A stretch of DNA of 64,000 bases from Drosophila persimilis (taxonomy: Eukaryota; Arthropoda; Insecta; Diptera; Drosophilidae). The notes under the pieces were generated by a model that did not search any database, was not told where the DNA came from, and saw only the letters and a list, made by a program, of their open reading frames with translations. The position numbers and the translations under genes are program-made. Shown here piece by piece: positions 44,696 through 57,408 of this stretch (its first letter is position 1; every line of letters starts with the position of its first letter). The stretch covers positions 1,116,001 through 1,180,000 of the forward strand of contig NW_020825313.1 in NCBI RefSeq assembly GCF_003286085.1. Reading direction: 5' to 3'.

Positions 44696-46518
44696 TTAAG
44701 TAGGCTGACTATTGTTGTATTGCCGGATATATTGAAAATAGTCGGTCTTGACTCGAAGCTATTTGGAACAACACATAAATCGATTAAAAAAGTTTTCCTG
44801 TTTAAATAGAGAGTAAATCTCTATCTCCATTCTCAATCCGGAATACGAACTGTAAAAACGTAACAATATATCGAATATTGCATAAAATTTTGTTTTTTTT
44901 TTTTGTTCAATCGACGGTATGGGTATTTTAACGCGAGTCTAATGCCGCAAAAGTCGTCACAAGGTAGCATTTCAAACCAAATAGTCGCTTGTTCTTTCTG
45001 AAAATGCTCAACAACAATTGGTCATGTGGTTGTACTTTACTTAGACAATCCGAGATCTCACACAGCTTCCAAAACACGCTCTCACCTAACATAATTTTTC
45101 TGTTCCCAGCAATAAAAAAAGGCCGATGACTTGTTTTGAAAATACTACTTCTGAGCTCCAAAAGTGCTACAAAAAGTTTTACCATTTCAAAAAATTTTTT
45201 CTGCAGCTTTTGAGGTAAGAGCAGTTACCGCAAAAACTGTATGAATAATAAAAGATAAATCTGATTTTTTCAAAGAGGTTGCAGAGAATATCTCCTCTTT
45301 CCATTTTTCTTAAAATTGGAAATAATGTAAAATATGTGCGATGTAGTGTTTCTTTGTCATTATTCAAAGGTACCCAAGGTCCTGCCCATCTGATCACAAA
45401 TGCATTGGAAAATCAAAATAACTTTTTTTTAACTGGGTTTATCGATATAAGACTACTGAAACTGTGCACGTACACCAGCACAATGTAGAATGTATCACGT
45501 GTCATGTATCATGTTTTCTAGTGCTAGTGGACCGGACGCCAGGCTTCGCGACTCGGACCAAAAAACAGTCGCGTCAATTTGGAATTATTCTTCGTAAAAC
45601 CGAAGTATTGAGCTAAATTCATGTATCACAATCACTAATCCTATGCGTTCAACAGCACAATCGTAAAATATCCATCACTAATCCCTGATTAAGTTGTGCT
45701 GGTGAACTGGTGTCGATGACTTTAAATAACTTGGCTCAATGGCTATGGGAACGCTTTTTAAAGCATAGTTTTGATTAGTTGTACGAACAACAAATGGTGT
45801 CGTCAAACTCGATTCCCACTGAAAAGTTCCAAATCTTTACTGATTTAGAGGCGCAACCTGAAAACCTATTGAGATAATTGCAAAACAATGTTTTTTGTTA
45901 AATACATTTGTGTTTAAATTCAACCGTGCATACTCTTACTTAACAGAGTGTAAGTTTCCGTGTTTCTAACATTCTAACCCTGAGAAGGTAATATGAAATT
46001 GTTTATGAAGATGAAGATCATCCATCATAATCGACCAGTATAGGCATGGAGATCATCATCTACTCCATTATTTTTCGGTATCACTCCAATAATAACATCT
46101 GTCAGTCAATAAACTGCTATTAAATATTATTGTTTACGAGTTAATTTCGCTACAAAGTCAATGCTTCTGTCACCGCAAGGTATCTTTCTACTTTACGTAG
46201 TGCATCTATTAAGCTGCTATATATTCTGCCTTTGCAGTCACATTTACTGACAGCATCTTTGCCATGTTGTTCATCATTATTTATTGGGACGGCGTTTTGA
46301 TAGTAAAGCTGTTGATTAGGAGCTGGCGAACCTTGATTCGTTTAAAGTTTTATATTTTAGATGATCACGTATTGTACGGCGCGTTTTCTTCAGCCGGTTG
46401 GAGAGAATTTGTATTTCTTCCTTTAGGAAATGATTGAGCATGTCGGAAATCTTATTTTAGCAATCGATCCAATAATTTAGTTGAGTGCTGTAGCTGACCC
46501 TCATAATGATAATATTTT
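44696..46518. other. intergenic, unidentified decayed ORFs
   Basis: The minus strand frames at 44928-45397 could once have been one protein, but I recognise no domain. The rest shows no clear gene or repeat. Confidence 0.35.
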
Positions 46519-47403
46519 TATACCCGATACGCAAAATGAGCATAGGGGTATATTAGATTTGTGGTGAGAATGGATGTTACACTTCCAGAAGGAAGCGTTT
46601 CCCACCCCGTAAAGTTTATATATTCTTTATCAGCATCAACAACCGAGTCGATAGAGCCCTGTCTGTCCGTCCGTCGTAGCAAAATCCGTCTGTCCGTCCA
46701 CATGATCGCCTAGTGCTCAAAGACTATAAGAGCTAGAGCAACGACATTTTGTATCCAGACTTCTGTGGTACGTCACTGTTGTATTTCAAAACTCCGCCTC
46801 GCCCCCTTCTGCCCCCGCAATGTTCGAAAATCTGTGTCACAATTTTAAAGATACGAAAAACGTAAAATCGTGGAGCATAACTATATCTTCTAGACGGCGG
46901 AATCTGAACCAGATCGTATTATTATTGTTATCAGAATGAAGAAAACAATTTCATTTTCTCTCGCTCTGTCTCTCTCTAACACACACGTTTCATGGTCGGC
47001 TTTGCCTATCGCTAAAAGTGAGCGCCTAGATCTTAGAGACTATAAGAGCTATAGCAACCAAATTTGGTGTCCACACTCCTGTTAGATCTCACTATTAGAA
47101 ATGAATTTCTAAATTTCGCACCACACCCTTCCGCTCCTACAAAGAACGAAAATCTGTGGCATCCACAATTTAGAAGACACCAGAAAATTAAAAACGCACA
47201 ATCATAGAAAACGACTATATCTACCAGATTGCTGAATCTAGATCACATCGGATCACACATAGCAGAACACAAAAGACACGTTCAGACACGTTTACTGTCT
47301 CTCCCGCACGCAATCTTTGTCGCTCAATGTAGCCATACTGACAATGTATCGGGTATAAATGTAGAGTTGCGGTCGCAGCAGCAGCTCACAAACTTCCCCC
47401 TCG
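46519..47403 (+). mobile_element. DINE-1, near full length
   Basis: It begins TATACCCGATACGCAAAATG and ends AACTTCCCCCTCG at 47403, with internal deletions relative to 24256-25332. It carries an unusual 'CGTCGTAGCAAAATCCGTC' interruption in the microsatellite. Confidence 0.83.
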
Positions 47404-48816
47404 TTTATTTTACAGTGATTGTAGCTAATTCTTAGTGGTAGAGTTGGGTTTGGATTAGTTTTCTTTCACTGTTAATTAGGAATTCAATTCAATTATTCCT
47501 ATTAAATAACTTTATTAGAACCACATTTCATTCAGTCCGTTCTATGTTCCATAAGAGTCGTCCAGAAGAAAATCAACAAGAGACAGTAAGACAAATTGAC
47601 TTTTATTAAAACTAAATTTTAACAATTTGGACACTTTTTGATGGCATTACGCTTTATGGTTAAACTTTACCTGTTGCAGAAATACAAAATCATAATTTTT
47701 AACAGTCAAGGTTTAAACATAGCTTTTGAAAGACCCTGTAACATGATTATTTGCTCAGTGAAAAATTTTGATAGGCAAGCAAACCAATTTGTGTAAAATA
47801 TCGCATAAGCTTTTATCACTTTATTTGGTAAAAAGAGTTCTGTAAAACATATCAATCAAGCAAAAAAAGATGAATTTAAAAAGTAATAACCAAATTTTAG
47901 AAAGAACAGATAAGACAAATATTTTCGTACCTATAAAAATGGTAATCTTTTTACACATTTCTCAACAAGTACTTAGTTGTTGATATTGTACTTGCATGTT
48001 GCCAAATGTGTACATAGGAAAAATAAAAATGTTTGTATTGTTTTAAACCTGGATATTGCCCTAGTTTATGTTTTTTCTATTTAATCGGAAAACCTTTCAT
48101 AAAATACTCAAAAATTACGGTAATTCGTAATGGTAATTGGTATTTTGGCAATTTTGTATGTAAACATTTAAATATTTGAAATATACACATGTTTATTTTA
48201 TGTACAAAATAACATTAAAAATGTTTAAAAGTAGAACAAAAATTGGATACAACAAAAACTGTATTGAAACCATTAACTATTACAATGGTAAAGTGCATTA
48301 CCTTTTTTGGATATCTTCAATTTGAGATTCAATGTAGTTTGGATTTGCCCATACATATTTCCACATGTACACATATAAGAAGGATAAGAAATTAACTTCA
48401 GTTAATGTTTATTAAAGAAAGTATATACGCCTTTATTTATATATAAAAAAACATATAAAATTAGATGTGTTGAATATTTAGTATAAAAAATAAAAGAAAA
48501 AAGTGTTACAAATATATTAAATATACATATGTTAAAAGAGTAAAAACTGAATTTCACTCTAAAACTACTATACTGCTGCATTGATAACCAAAATCGTTTT
48601 TTTTTTTAAATAACGGTAGGATAGTTGATTTCTTCACCTACTAAAGATCTCACCATCAACTTTATCAGAGAGTAAAGATAAAATGGCTACAGATTCTGTT
48701 TCCTCTAAAATTTAAATTTTACTTGACAATATTGTGTTTTTTTAAATTAAAACAAATATAAGCACAATAATGCTGTCCACCTGGTGAGTTGAATTTTGGT
48801 ACAGCGGTTCTTGTAT
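47404..48816. other. intergenic AT-rich stretch
   Basis: No gene or element recognised. Several CAGTGAAAAATTTTGATAGG-like tracts do not form a clear inverted pair. Confidence 0.35.
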
Positions 48817-49020
48817 TTAAAAAATCAATTCTAATGTCATTTTTGCCGAACTTTTAGTAACCTTTTTTTTACCTTTCACAGCCGTCCTGTCATAAACGTG
48901 CCACCAAAACTTCCAGATCGACCATCCTACTATGGTAGCAGCACCAACGGTCGGCAATACCGAGACGACTAAAAGGAATCGCACTTGAATTCCTCCTCCA
49001 CATTGTATTATTGCTGACAA
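48817..49020 (-). CDS. possible small membrane protein ORF
   Basis: The frame encodes about 67 residues. It has a hydrophobic stretch VRFLLVVSVLPTVGAATIVG followed by WSIWKFWWHVYDR and a lysine-rich tail (KGKKKVTK), which looks like a single membrane helix with a cytosolic basic end. There is no ATG at the very start (the first codon is TTG), so the true start may be in an upstream exon. A GT near AAAGGTAAAA (about 48870) could be a splice donor, so the tail may be intronic. No homologue recognised; it could be a chance ORF. Confidence 0.3.
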   Translation of the reverse strand: MSAIIQCGGGIQVRFLLVVSVLPTVGAATIVGWSIWKFWWHVYDRTAVKGKKKVTKSSAKMTLELIF

Positions 49021-49845
49021 GTATTTTTACAGGTCTCAGATATACTGAGTATGATATGTATAAACTGAGCCATTGCGTAGTTCGAAATTGTGTAAATTTA
49101 TATGTATATTCAATAGTCTGAAGTATCGTATCCTCATTAAATAGGATAAACTTTTTTCATGGCTTGTAAATTCTTATAAAAATAAAAGGTATTTGCTGCA
49201 AATATTTGAACCTTTTTAATATTTTAGCACTAACACAGGCCCACAGAATCATGTCCGGTAAATTGAGAGTTAAATTGTAATCAAATTTTTAAAACTTTTG
49301 ATTAAAAAACGAGCGAACACAGCTAGAGCGAACGAGCGGCCCAACATATTCGGGTACATTTTTTTTCAGTTGCAGTACACATTTTGCTTCAAGGCATGGA
49401 AATCGATCTCGTTCTCGCCCTACTTATTCGTTGGATCCAATTTAAAACCATTCTTTTGAACTATAAATCTACACGTATACACCACGTACACGTATTACCA
49501 CAGTCCTAAAATGATTAATCTTCAATAGGAGCTCATGCATATTATCTTGATTGATATTTATATTATTTTAAAGTATTTGTCTGGTAGGTTATGCACCGAA
49601 CTGACAGGGCTAAAAACAGCCAACTTCAACTTCGTCATTCGTATTCATGTAGCGAACATGCAGGCGCAACAAAAATGGAGGGAAGCAAACAAACAAGCCG
49701 GGTAGAAAAATTTAATAATGAAGACAAAATTACTTGATGCTATTTCTTTACCGCATATATGGATTAATATAATATTGGCGGCGATTTCTCCGTTCATGGG
49801 CTATTGGTGCCACTGGGATGTTATATCCAACGCTAAATCACATTT
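49021..49845. other. intergenic AT-rich stretch
   Basis: Nothing recognised. Confidence 0.35.
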
Positions 49846-50341
49846 AGTGAAAAACAAATGCGACACTCGAGTTTAAGTTTTTAAAAAGATTTATTTATTT
49901 ACTTTAACTTAGCGTACAATTGTTAGTTAGCTTCCCCGACGATGACTAAGGTCGAATGTGTTAAACGGAATTAACTTGGGTGAATACTCCGACGGTGTCG
50001 CGATTGACGTTTGTCTTGAACAGAACTGAACTGCCTACTTAGATGTAGACTATTTATATTACGATGCTCGGATTGGGATTCGGAGGCGTTGGCTTCGGCT
50101 TCGGCTTCGGTGATGCAGTACGTGACTCGATCGATGTGTGGGAAAGGCGGCTGTATGTGCCTCGATCGGTATGTGGGAAAGGCGGCTGTGTTTTTTTACA
50201 TTGCCGGCTATCGGCTACAAGTGGTCCACTTCGAGCGTGGGATTGTTTATGGGATTCGAGGCTGAGGGTGTTGGATTGTTTATAGTATGTGGGTGCAGGG
50301 TAGATAAGGGTATGCGGAGCATGGACCATAGATATGTCACT
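49846..50341 (-). repeat. errantivirus 3' LTR
   Basis: On the element strand it starts AGTGACATATC and ends TTTTTCACT, giving the AGT...ACT-type ends of the ZAM/Idefix/17.6 group. A purine-rich tract (AACGATGGGGG) precedes it. 496 bp. Internal repeats include two 'GTGTGGGAAAGGCGGCTGT'-like units near 50135-50190 and a CTTCGG stutter at 50090-50110. Confidence 0.75.
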
Positions 50342-50404
50342 CCCCCATCGTTAGATTTAAGCCTGTCCTCAGGCGATTATCCTTGGATATAGTTCAGGTG
50401 CATC

Positions 50405-50527
50405 TCAAACTGTGCACGCTGGGGATTCTCCGTCTTCGTCTAAAGATGTTTCTATGTGTGAGTCGGGCTTAGGCTTATTGCTTTTACTTAGATGAAACAA
50501 TTTGTAACTTAATCCTATTATGATTAT
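50405..50527 (-). pseudogene. errantivirus env, C-terminal piece
   Basis: It encodes the end of the membrane anchor and a short acidic cytoplasmic tail, stop at 50405-50407. It was separated from the rest of env by the BEL insertion; the reading frame is the same on both sides once one target copy is discounted. Confidence 0.75.
50523..50527. repeat. BEL target-site duplication, left copy
   Basis: ATTAT, matched by ATTAT at 57409-57413. Confidence 0.85.
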
Positions 50528-50834
50528 TGAAATTTTAGAATAGTTTTTCTAAATAACAATACCGATTTTGGGTGACTGCAATTTTTTTTATTTTAATGCG
50601 ACGAAAGAAAAGGGGTGCGTGCGTTCGAATTCAGGGGTTTTTCTCGACTTCTTTCCAATATATTCAAACAATTTCTTCTAAGCCTACCTTACCTACGGTG
50701 GCAAAGCGGGGTGAATTCGCCAAGAGCGAGAGAACGAGCTTTTATTGCGCTCCCGCTTTGCCCTAGCCTAACTTACACTAGACTTCATGAAATACTATCC
50801 TAATAACAATTATTAATATTCAAATGACGCTACA
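50528..50834 (-). repeat. BEL 3' LTR
   Basis: + strand TGAAATTTTAGAATAG ... AAATGACGCTACA; coding-strand ends TGTAGCGTC...TTTCA. Identical to the right LTR except at 50712. Confidence 0.95.
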
Positions 50835-53088
50835 CCGGCCCCGTTGAAGGCCTGGAAGGCTTCAAACCATTGGCAGAAGCGCCAGAAGGCCTCCTGAACG
50901 TGGCTCCGCTGCTCGTCCTTAGCTCGACCACTCTGACCCTTCCGTCCTGCCCGGCGGTTGTTCCGACCACCCTTCCTAGGAGCCACTGTTGAGGGGGCAG
51001 GTTGTCCTCGGCGACGATTACTAGGTCGCCTTCCTTTATGTTTGGCTCCTCCTGGTGCCACTTGCATCTGATTTGTAATCCCAGCACATACTCCCGGTAC
51101 CATCGCTGCCAGAACATTTGCCTGGCTGACGAGACAAGCCGCCATCGCTTTAAGCAGCTCAGACCCTCCTGGTCCGGGGTCCTGGGTGCTGGGGGTGCGA
51201 TGAGCGGCCCGCCTGTCAGCAGGTGCCCGGGAGTCAGCGCGTCTCCGTCGCTTGGGTCTGGGCTTAGGGGTCCTAGCGGGCGCGAGTTGAGCACCGCCTC
51301 GATCCCGACCAGCACGGTCTCCAGCTCCTCTGCGGTGAGGAGAGCGCTTCCGATGGCGCGTAGGAGTAGGCCCTTGGCAGACTTCACACCGGCCTCCCAA
51401 AGTCCGCCCATGTGCGGTGCTCGAGGCGGTATGAAGGCAAACTCGCACCCGCTTCTTGACGCAAATTCGCGTATCGCGTCCGCTTCCGCCTCCAACTTCC
51501 TCCGCAGTTCGCTGAAGTGGCGACTTGCTCCGACGAAATTTGTCGCGTTGTCGCAGTTCACGCGTTGCGGACATCCTCGACGACCGACGAACCTTTGGAA
51601 TGCCAACAAGAAGGAATTAGTCGTCAAATCGGAGACAATTTCTAAATGAACCGCCTTGGACGCAAAACAGACAAATAACGCTATGTAGGACTTATAAGGG
51701 GGCCTTCCACGAATTTTCAGAGTCGTATAGACTGGGCCACAAAAATCAACGCCACATACTGAAAATGGGCGGAGAGCACGGAGCCGGTCTGCGGGTAAGT
51801 TGCCCATCATTTGGGTCTGGAGTAGCGGCTTGCATTTAAAGCAACGAATACACGACCTAACTGTCGCCCTGCAGACCGCCTGAGCATTCACTATCCAAAT
51901 GCGCTGTCTAAGGATACTCACGAGTGCTCGTGGGCCGGCATGAAAATTCGTTTGATGCAGATAGCGAACGTATGTCTGCACAAACTGCGAGCGTTTTGTC
52001 AATAACAAAGGAAACTTGGCATTATATGACATAGGAGCGTTAACTAGTCGCCCCCCAACTCGCAACAACGAAAAAGAGCACCATGTCCCAGCCTCTTCAT
52101 GGATGAAGGGATTCAAGCGCTGAAGACTGGGGCCTAACTTGGTGCCTTTACGAACCGTTTCAATATCTTCTTGAGACTCATTTTTCTGTGTTATTTCGAC
52201 TATTTTTAGAAACGCCTCGTCGTATTCTACGGATGACGGAATTTTTCCAAAGTTGAGACTTTTGTCTTTGCATTTTCGGATGAAGCGGAACACGAAAACG
52301 AACACTCTTAGCAGTTTGAGGTGTGACGAGTATCCCTCGATTACATCCACTAAGTAATTTGGCTTGGCCGCGACGGTCAGTCCGACCGATTTCTTCCGAC
52401 TTTCCATCTGTATCTCTTCTTCGGAAAGCTCGAAGTGTGGATTTCTGGGCCAGCTCTCTTCTTCAAACTTTAAGAACTCTGGTCCTCCAAACCAGATCGA
52501 CTGCACGATTTCCTCTACGTCACAACCTCTCGAAACTATGTCTGCTGGGTTCTGTTTTGTTGGCACATGCCGCCACGTAGCTTCACTTGACCACTCTTGA
52601 ATCTCCGCTACTCGGTTCGCAACGAATGTTGACAACGACGAAGGGTGGGATCTGATCCAATGAAGAGTAACTTCTGAATCTGACCAGAATATCATTTTAT
52701 CAATTGGAACCTTGAGCAGGGATTTGATTCGGTGACAAAGGTCTGCTAGAAGGTGAGCGGCACATAACTCAAGCCTTGGGAGCGTTTTCGTCTTGAGTGG
52801 CGCTACTTTCGACTTTGCAGTCAACAAGGAGACCTTGAAACCTTCTGCAGTCTTTCTACGGATATAGACGCAGGCTCCATAAGCTCTCATGGATGCGTCG
52901 GCAAAGGCATGTACTTGAATCGGTGACATGGGATCAGTATGCACAAATCGAGGTATGGTAATCTTCTCCAACTGACCCAAGGATTCTTTTAATAAGTTCC
53001 ATGCTGTTTCCAAGTTCATTGGAATTGACTCATCCCAATCTAGCTTGTTGAGCCAAAGCTCCTGCAGTAGGATCTTTCCCTTAATTAC
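50830..53088 (-). pseudogene. BEL RNase H and integrase (second part of polyprotein)
   Basis: Same frame as 53089-55995. It resumes VIKGKILLQELWLNKLDWDE, then RNase H (VHAFADASMRAYGACVYI, LPRLELCAAHLLAD, WSDSEVTLHWI), an integrase zinc module (LHQTNFHAGP, CIRCFKC), the core with FCGVDFCGPV, VNCDNATNF and GGLWEAGVKSAK (D, D, E), and a C-terminal DNA-binding-like region (EGDLVIVAED). The stop codon lies inside the 3' LTR (50830-50832). Without the upstream TAG this part would be intact. Confidence 0.9.
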
Positions 53089-55995
53089 CTAAGGACTTAA
53101 CAAGCCAAGGGGGTCAAACAGCTTTGATGTCACCGATAAGATGTTCCGTTTTGTCGCTCGGAGACCCATAACTGACGTGTCAATTTGGAACTTAAAGACG
53201 TCTTCGTGTGGCAGCCACGATATTCCTAACGCCTTAGTTGACTCTGAGTCCGAGATCGTTATCGGTTTAACTGTGCTCTCGGATGCGGTGACCTCAGGTG
53301 AGTTCGAAAACCATTTAGTCAATTCAAACCCAGCGGTTTGAAGAACCTGAGCCACATCAGACTTAATTGTCTTTAACTCCTCTACGCAACCAGCACCAGT
53401 CAACATGTCATCGACATAGAAGTCGGAGTCGATAACTTCAGCAGCTTTAGGGAATGAGAGTTTTGCAGACTCACTCAACCTCTTCAAACACCGAATTGCC
53501 AAAAATGGGGCTGGTCCAGTCCCATATGTTACGGTGTTGAGCTGGTATATTCTCAAGGACTCAGACGGGTCTCTTCTCCACACTATGAGCTGGAATTGTC
53601 TATCCGCATCAGCGACCCAGACTTGGCGATACATCTTCTTAACATCGGCTGTCAAGGCGTACCTGTGTAGTCTGAATCGGAGCAATGTCGAATACAGCTC
53701 ATCCTGTATCGTAGGACCGACCATCAATATGTCGTTCAAGGCCACCTGAGAGGACGTTTTACAAGACGCATCGAAAACGACGCGGAGCTTGGTCGACGTG
53801 CTTTGAGGCCTCAACACACACTGATGTGGAATGAAATAATGTGGAGTTTTGGGGATTGTGTTGTCTGTGGTAGACATGTGACCCAAGGAGAGGTACTCTT
53901 CCATGAACTCCAAGTACATTTTCTGCAACTCGGGGTCACGAGACAATCTTTTTTCAAGCGATAAAAACCGCCGTTTAGCCACTTCAAAGGAGTTGCATAA
54001 GATACTGGGATCTGATTTGAACGGCAGTCTTACTTCAAACCGACCTGAAGGCACGACCTGAGTAGTCCTTCTATAATGCTTTTCACATAACTTGTGTTCA
54101 GGAGATAAAGACTTTTTAGAAGACGGCAATTCTTCCAGTGACCAAAACTTTTGTAATGTATTGTCGATGTGGATCACTGACTCTTCTCGACAACTCAAAC
54201 AATTCCTAGCTTCTTGGGTGGCAGTCACCTTTGGAGTGTATCTGCCCGACACAATCCAGCCGAGAAGCGTTTTCTGCAGAGTTGGATAGTCAGGACCTTG
54301 GCGAATCTGACCAACAGATAGAAGTTCGAAAAATGTTTCTGCACCTATCAACATATCTATCTTCTGTGGCTTGAAGAAATATGGGTCTGCAAGTGGTAAG
54401 TTCTTTGGGATTTTCCAGTCACTCACGTTAAGTGTCTGATCAGGGTGATACCCCGAAATGGACCTTAGAATCCAGAAATCAACCGAAAACTCACTACCAG
54501 TAATTCGCGACTTCACCACCGTGTGTATCTTTTTCTTGACTTGTGAATTGGATTCACCAATACCAAGCAAGTTGATACACGACTCCTCCCTACGGATCTG
54601 TAAGCGCTGTGCTAAGTCCTCAGTTATAAAATTGGTTTGAGACCCCGAGTCAAGCAGAGCTCGGGCCAAAACATGTTCACCATTATTTGTTCGGACGCTT
54701 ACGATCGACGTAGCCAGAATAACTCTATCCATAGCTGTCGCATGGAGAGCATGCGAAGTGGAAGGTTGATTCTGATTGGGAGGAGGAGAAGAATTCTCTG
54801 GGGGTGATGGTAACGCTAGACTTTTATTCGCCACTGTGTACCTATGCAATAAGGTATGGTGTGAGCAGCCACACACTCGACACTTCTTAGCTTTGCATCG
54901 TACTACAGAGTGGCCTGGCTGCAGACAATTGATGCACAAGGATGCAGTTTTTGCGAATTCGAACCTTTGCATTACTGCTAGCCGACCAAATGGACTGCAC
55001 TCTGTCAACAAATGGCCTTTCGCATTGCAGTAGCTGCATTGTTGATTTTTAGTATTCGCGGTGGAACACGCGAATGAGCTCCGATTATGCTGCTTGCTTG
55101 GCACAGCTTTCTGCTCCTGCTTTGTTTTGTCCGAATTTTCGGCCGAAAGATGCTGATGTCTGCGATTAAGCAACCTTTCACAGTCCGTCCAAAGTGGCAG
55201 TTTGTCATAATCGAGCTGTTCTTCCCATTTCTCTTTGGTCACCGGATCGACTCTGCTCAAGACGAGATGAATAATCATCGCATTCGAGATCTTTTTATCA
55301 TCGCCTATCGACAACAACGAACCATATATGGATGAGGCGGTATCGATAAGGTTCCTTAAGGACGATGCTGATTGCTGGGTCATTTTGGGAAGATTAAATA
55401 GAGCATCAATGTGATTTTTAAAGATCAGACAATCATTATCGTAGACCATTGCTTTCTCGTAGTTGGTCTCGGTTACTTGGAAAGCCCTAACTGTTCCCAA
55501 CGCTTCACCGGAGAGACACGAAAGCAAATGGTTGAACTTTTCGATAATTTGAATGCTTTGGTCATTATGAACTAGAGTCTCAAATAAACCTATGAAGTTT
55601 TTAAAGTCCGAATAGTTGCCGCTGAACTGCGGCAGAGCTAACTTCGGAAGGCGAGCACGAGTTGGGCCACCATAAGCTGGTACTGCCTGTATTGTCTCAT
55701 CAGCTGTCTTTAATGCGCAAATGAGAGACATTAATTTTGCCTTTGTGACAATTGAGAGTTCTTCCAACTCGACTCCAAATTCATCGTCAATGTCTATATC
55801 TTCAATCTTCTCTTGAAGTTCGCGTGCCGTGTCAATGCTACGCATCAGCGTTTTGAGTCTGCACTCGAGCTCCGTCAATACCAGCGGAATATCCCCCGCT
55901 TCTAAACGGTCCGCTAATAAACGAATGCCTTTGACACGGCAACTGCGCTTTTTCTTCAGCTCTTCAAGGACGATATTGTTGGCTTTTGAGGTCAT
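53089..55995 (-). pseudogene. BEL gag, protease and reverse transcriptase (first part of polyprotein)
   Basis: The ATG at 55995 (MTSKANNIVLEELKKKRS) is preferred over an upstream TTG. In order: DUF1759-type gag (LPKLALPQFSGNYSDFKNFI), CCHC knuckles (CSYCNAKGHLLTEC; CINCLQPGHSVVRC; CRVCGCSHH), an aspartic protease (ARALLDSGSQTNFI), then RT with FIPHQCVLRPQ, LRVVFDASCK, LTADVKKMYRQV and the catalytic FYVDDML. The frame stops at TAG 53089-53091 after LFDPLGLLSP and resumes without shift. The protein makes particles and copies the RNA to DNA; the stop should prevent full-length pol unless it is read through. Confidence 0.9.
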
Positions 55996-57083
55996 ATTGA
56001 TTCTCAATACAAGCAACTGAAGGCGAAAGATCGTTTCTAATAATCGTATTTAATGTCGAGGCACTCAATGAAATAATGGGTAATTGTACCCAAACGAGGT
56101 GAAAAACCAATATACCCGAAAAATTTAGGGTAGAGCGTCGCTTGGCTGGCGCGTACACGAAAACCACACAAGAATACCAACGAACTGTACTGGTGACAAG
56201 CGAAAACGAAAAATTTCACCGCTGCAGTTCTGAAGAATTAATGTTGTGTATGCGTATGAACCGACAACGATCGACGCTAAATTGATTTGCGAGGCACGAC
56301 TTTGTCTTAATTGATAATTGGATCCTACTGACACCAAACGAATATACCCGACGAAAACAGGGTAGCGCGTCACTTGGTGTTTGGTTTGGATCAAGCGCGC
56401 CAAACAAAAGAACAACGATAAGCAACGGTGAAGAGCGAAAGCGAGACGAAAAAATTCACCGCTGCAGCTGCGTATTGGTATGCGTGCTTGGCCAACGACC
56501 CAACTATACATATATTTGACACAACGAAAACGAGAAAGGGGAAAGGGGCGACAGCGATTGCAGTTAAAATGAGTTATGTATATGTGTAGTTATTGCGTCC
56601 AAGAGGGTTAGATGTACATATGTATGTATATATGTATTAATATATATGCTCAACTCTAACTACAGCATGCAATCTAGCTCTACTATGTCATACGTATGTG
56701 CCAAGAATTGAAAGCGAGGTGCAATTGTTTCAGCACAAGACAATAATTGAGAGTTTTTTAATCTTTTCGTCTTCACTCGAGCTTTCAATTTTTTGCACAA
56801 ATACCTCTTGGGAAGATAGGAAATTCCAGGTGCTGTACTCTCCTCTTGTATATATGTAGCTGCAGACAGGGTATTGCACGACCGACGCGGTGATTTTTAG
56901 TTTGGTTTGTTTAGTTATTTGCACACACGTCGCGGTCACTTTGGCAATTTAGCTGCAGCACATATGCATGTACATGTATGTATGTATGTACAATAGATTT
57001 TGGCTATTTATGTATGTATCTTCACTGTGTCACCGTCACTTTTTGCCTTTCCACTTGAATTAATATATACGTTTAAATTGCGA
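55996..57083 (-). other. BEL 5' leader with an internal duplication
   Basis: About 1.1 kb between primer site and gag. Two similar blocks about 235-240 bp apart share AATATACCCGA, GGGTAG.GCGTC.CTTGG and CACCGCTGCAG (56109/56341, 56217/56457). No ORF is conserved through both. Confidence 0.7.
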
Positions 57084-57101
57084 GTCCACCCGGGGGCGCC
57101 A
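57084..57101 (-). other. BEL primer-binding site
   Basis: Directly inside the 5' LTR the coding strand reads TGGCGCCCCCGGGTGGAC. The TGG start and position fit a tRNA primer site; I could not assign the tRNA. Confidence 0.65.
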
Positions 57102-57408
57102 TGAAATTTTAGAATAGTTTTTCTAAATAACAATACCGATTTTGGGTGACTGCAATTTTTTTTATTTTAATGCGACGAAAGAAAAGGGGTGCGTGCGTTC
57201 GAATTCAGGGGTTTTTCTCGACTTCTTTCCAATATATTCAAACAATTTCTTCTAAGCCTACCTTACCTACGGTGGCAAAGCGGGGCGAATTCGCCAAGAG
57301 CGAGAGAACGAGCTTTTATTGCGCTCCCGCTTTGCCCTAGCCTAACTTACACTAGACTTCATGAAATACTATCCTAATAACAATTATTAATATTCAAATG
57401 ACGCTACA
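57102..57408 (-). repeat. BEL 5' LTR
   Basis: Same length and ends as 50528-50834. Confidence 0.95.

Larger units (their letters stand above)
50528..57408 (-). mobile_element. BEL/Pao LTR retrotransposon, young and complete
   Basis: 6881 bp, two 307-bp LTRs differing at one position (50712 T, 57286 C), a 5-bp duplication ATTAT at both flanks, a primer site and a single gag-pol frame broken by one stop. It inserted into the errantivirus env. No env gene of its own. Confidence 0.95.

Noticed and set aside
50054..50329. Lysine/proline repeat ORF
   Set aside because: It lies inside the errantivirus LTR and arises from a CTTCGG stutter.
50572..50766. Repeated 64-residue ORF (also at 57146-57340)
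   Set aside because: Both copies are the same frame in the two BEL LTRs; no coding evidence.
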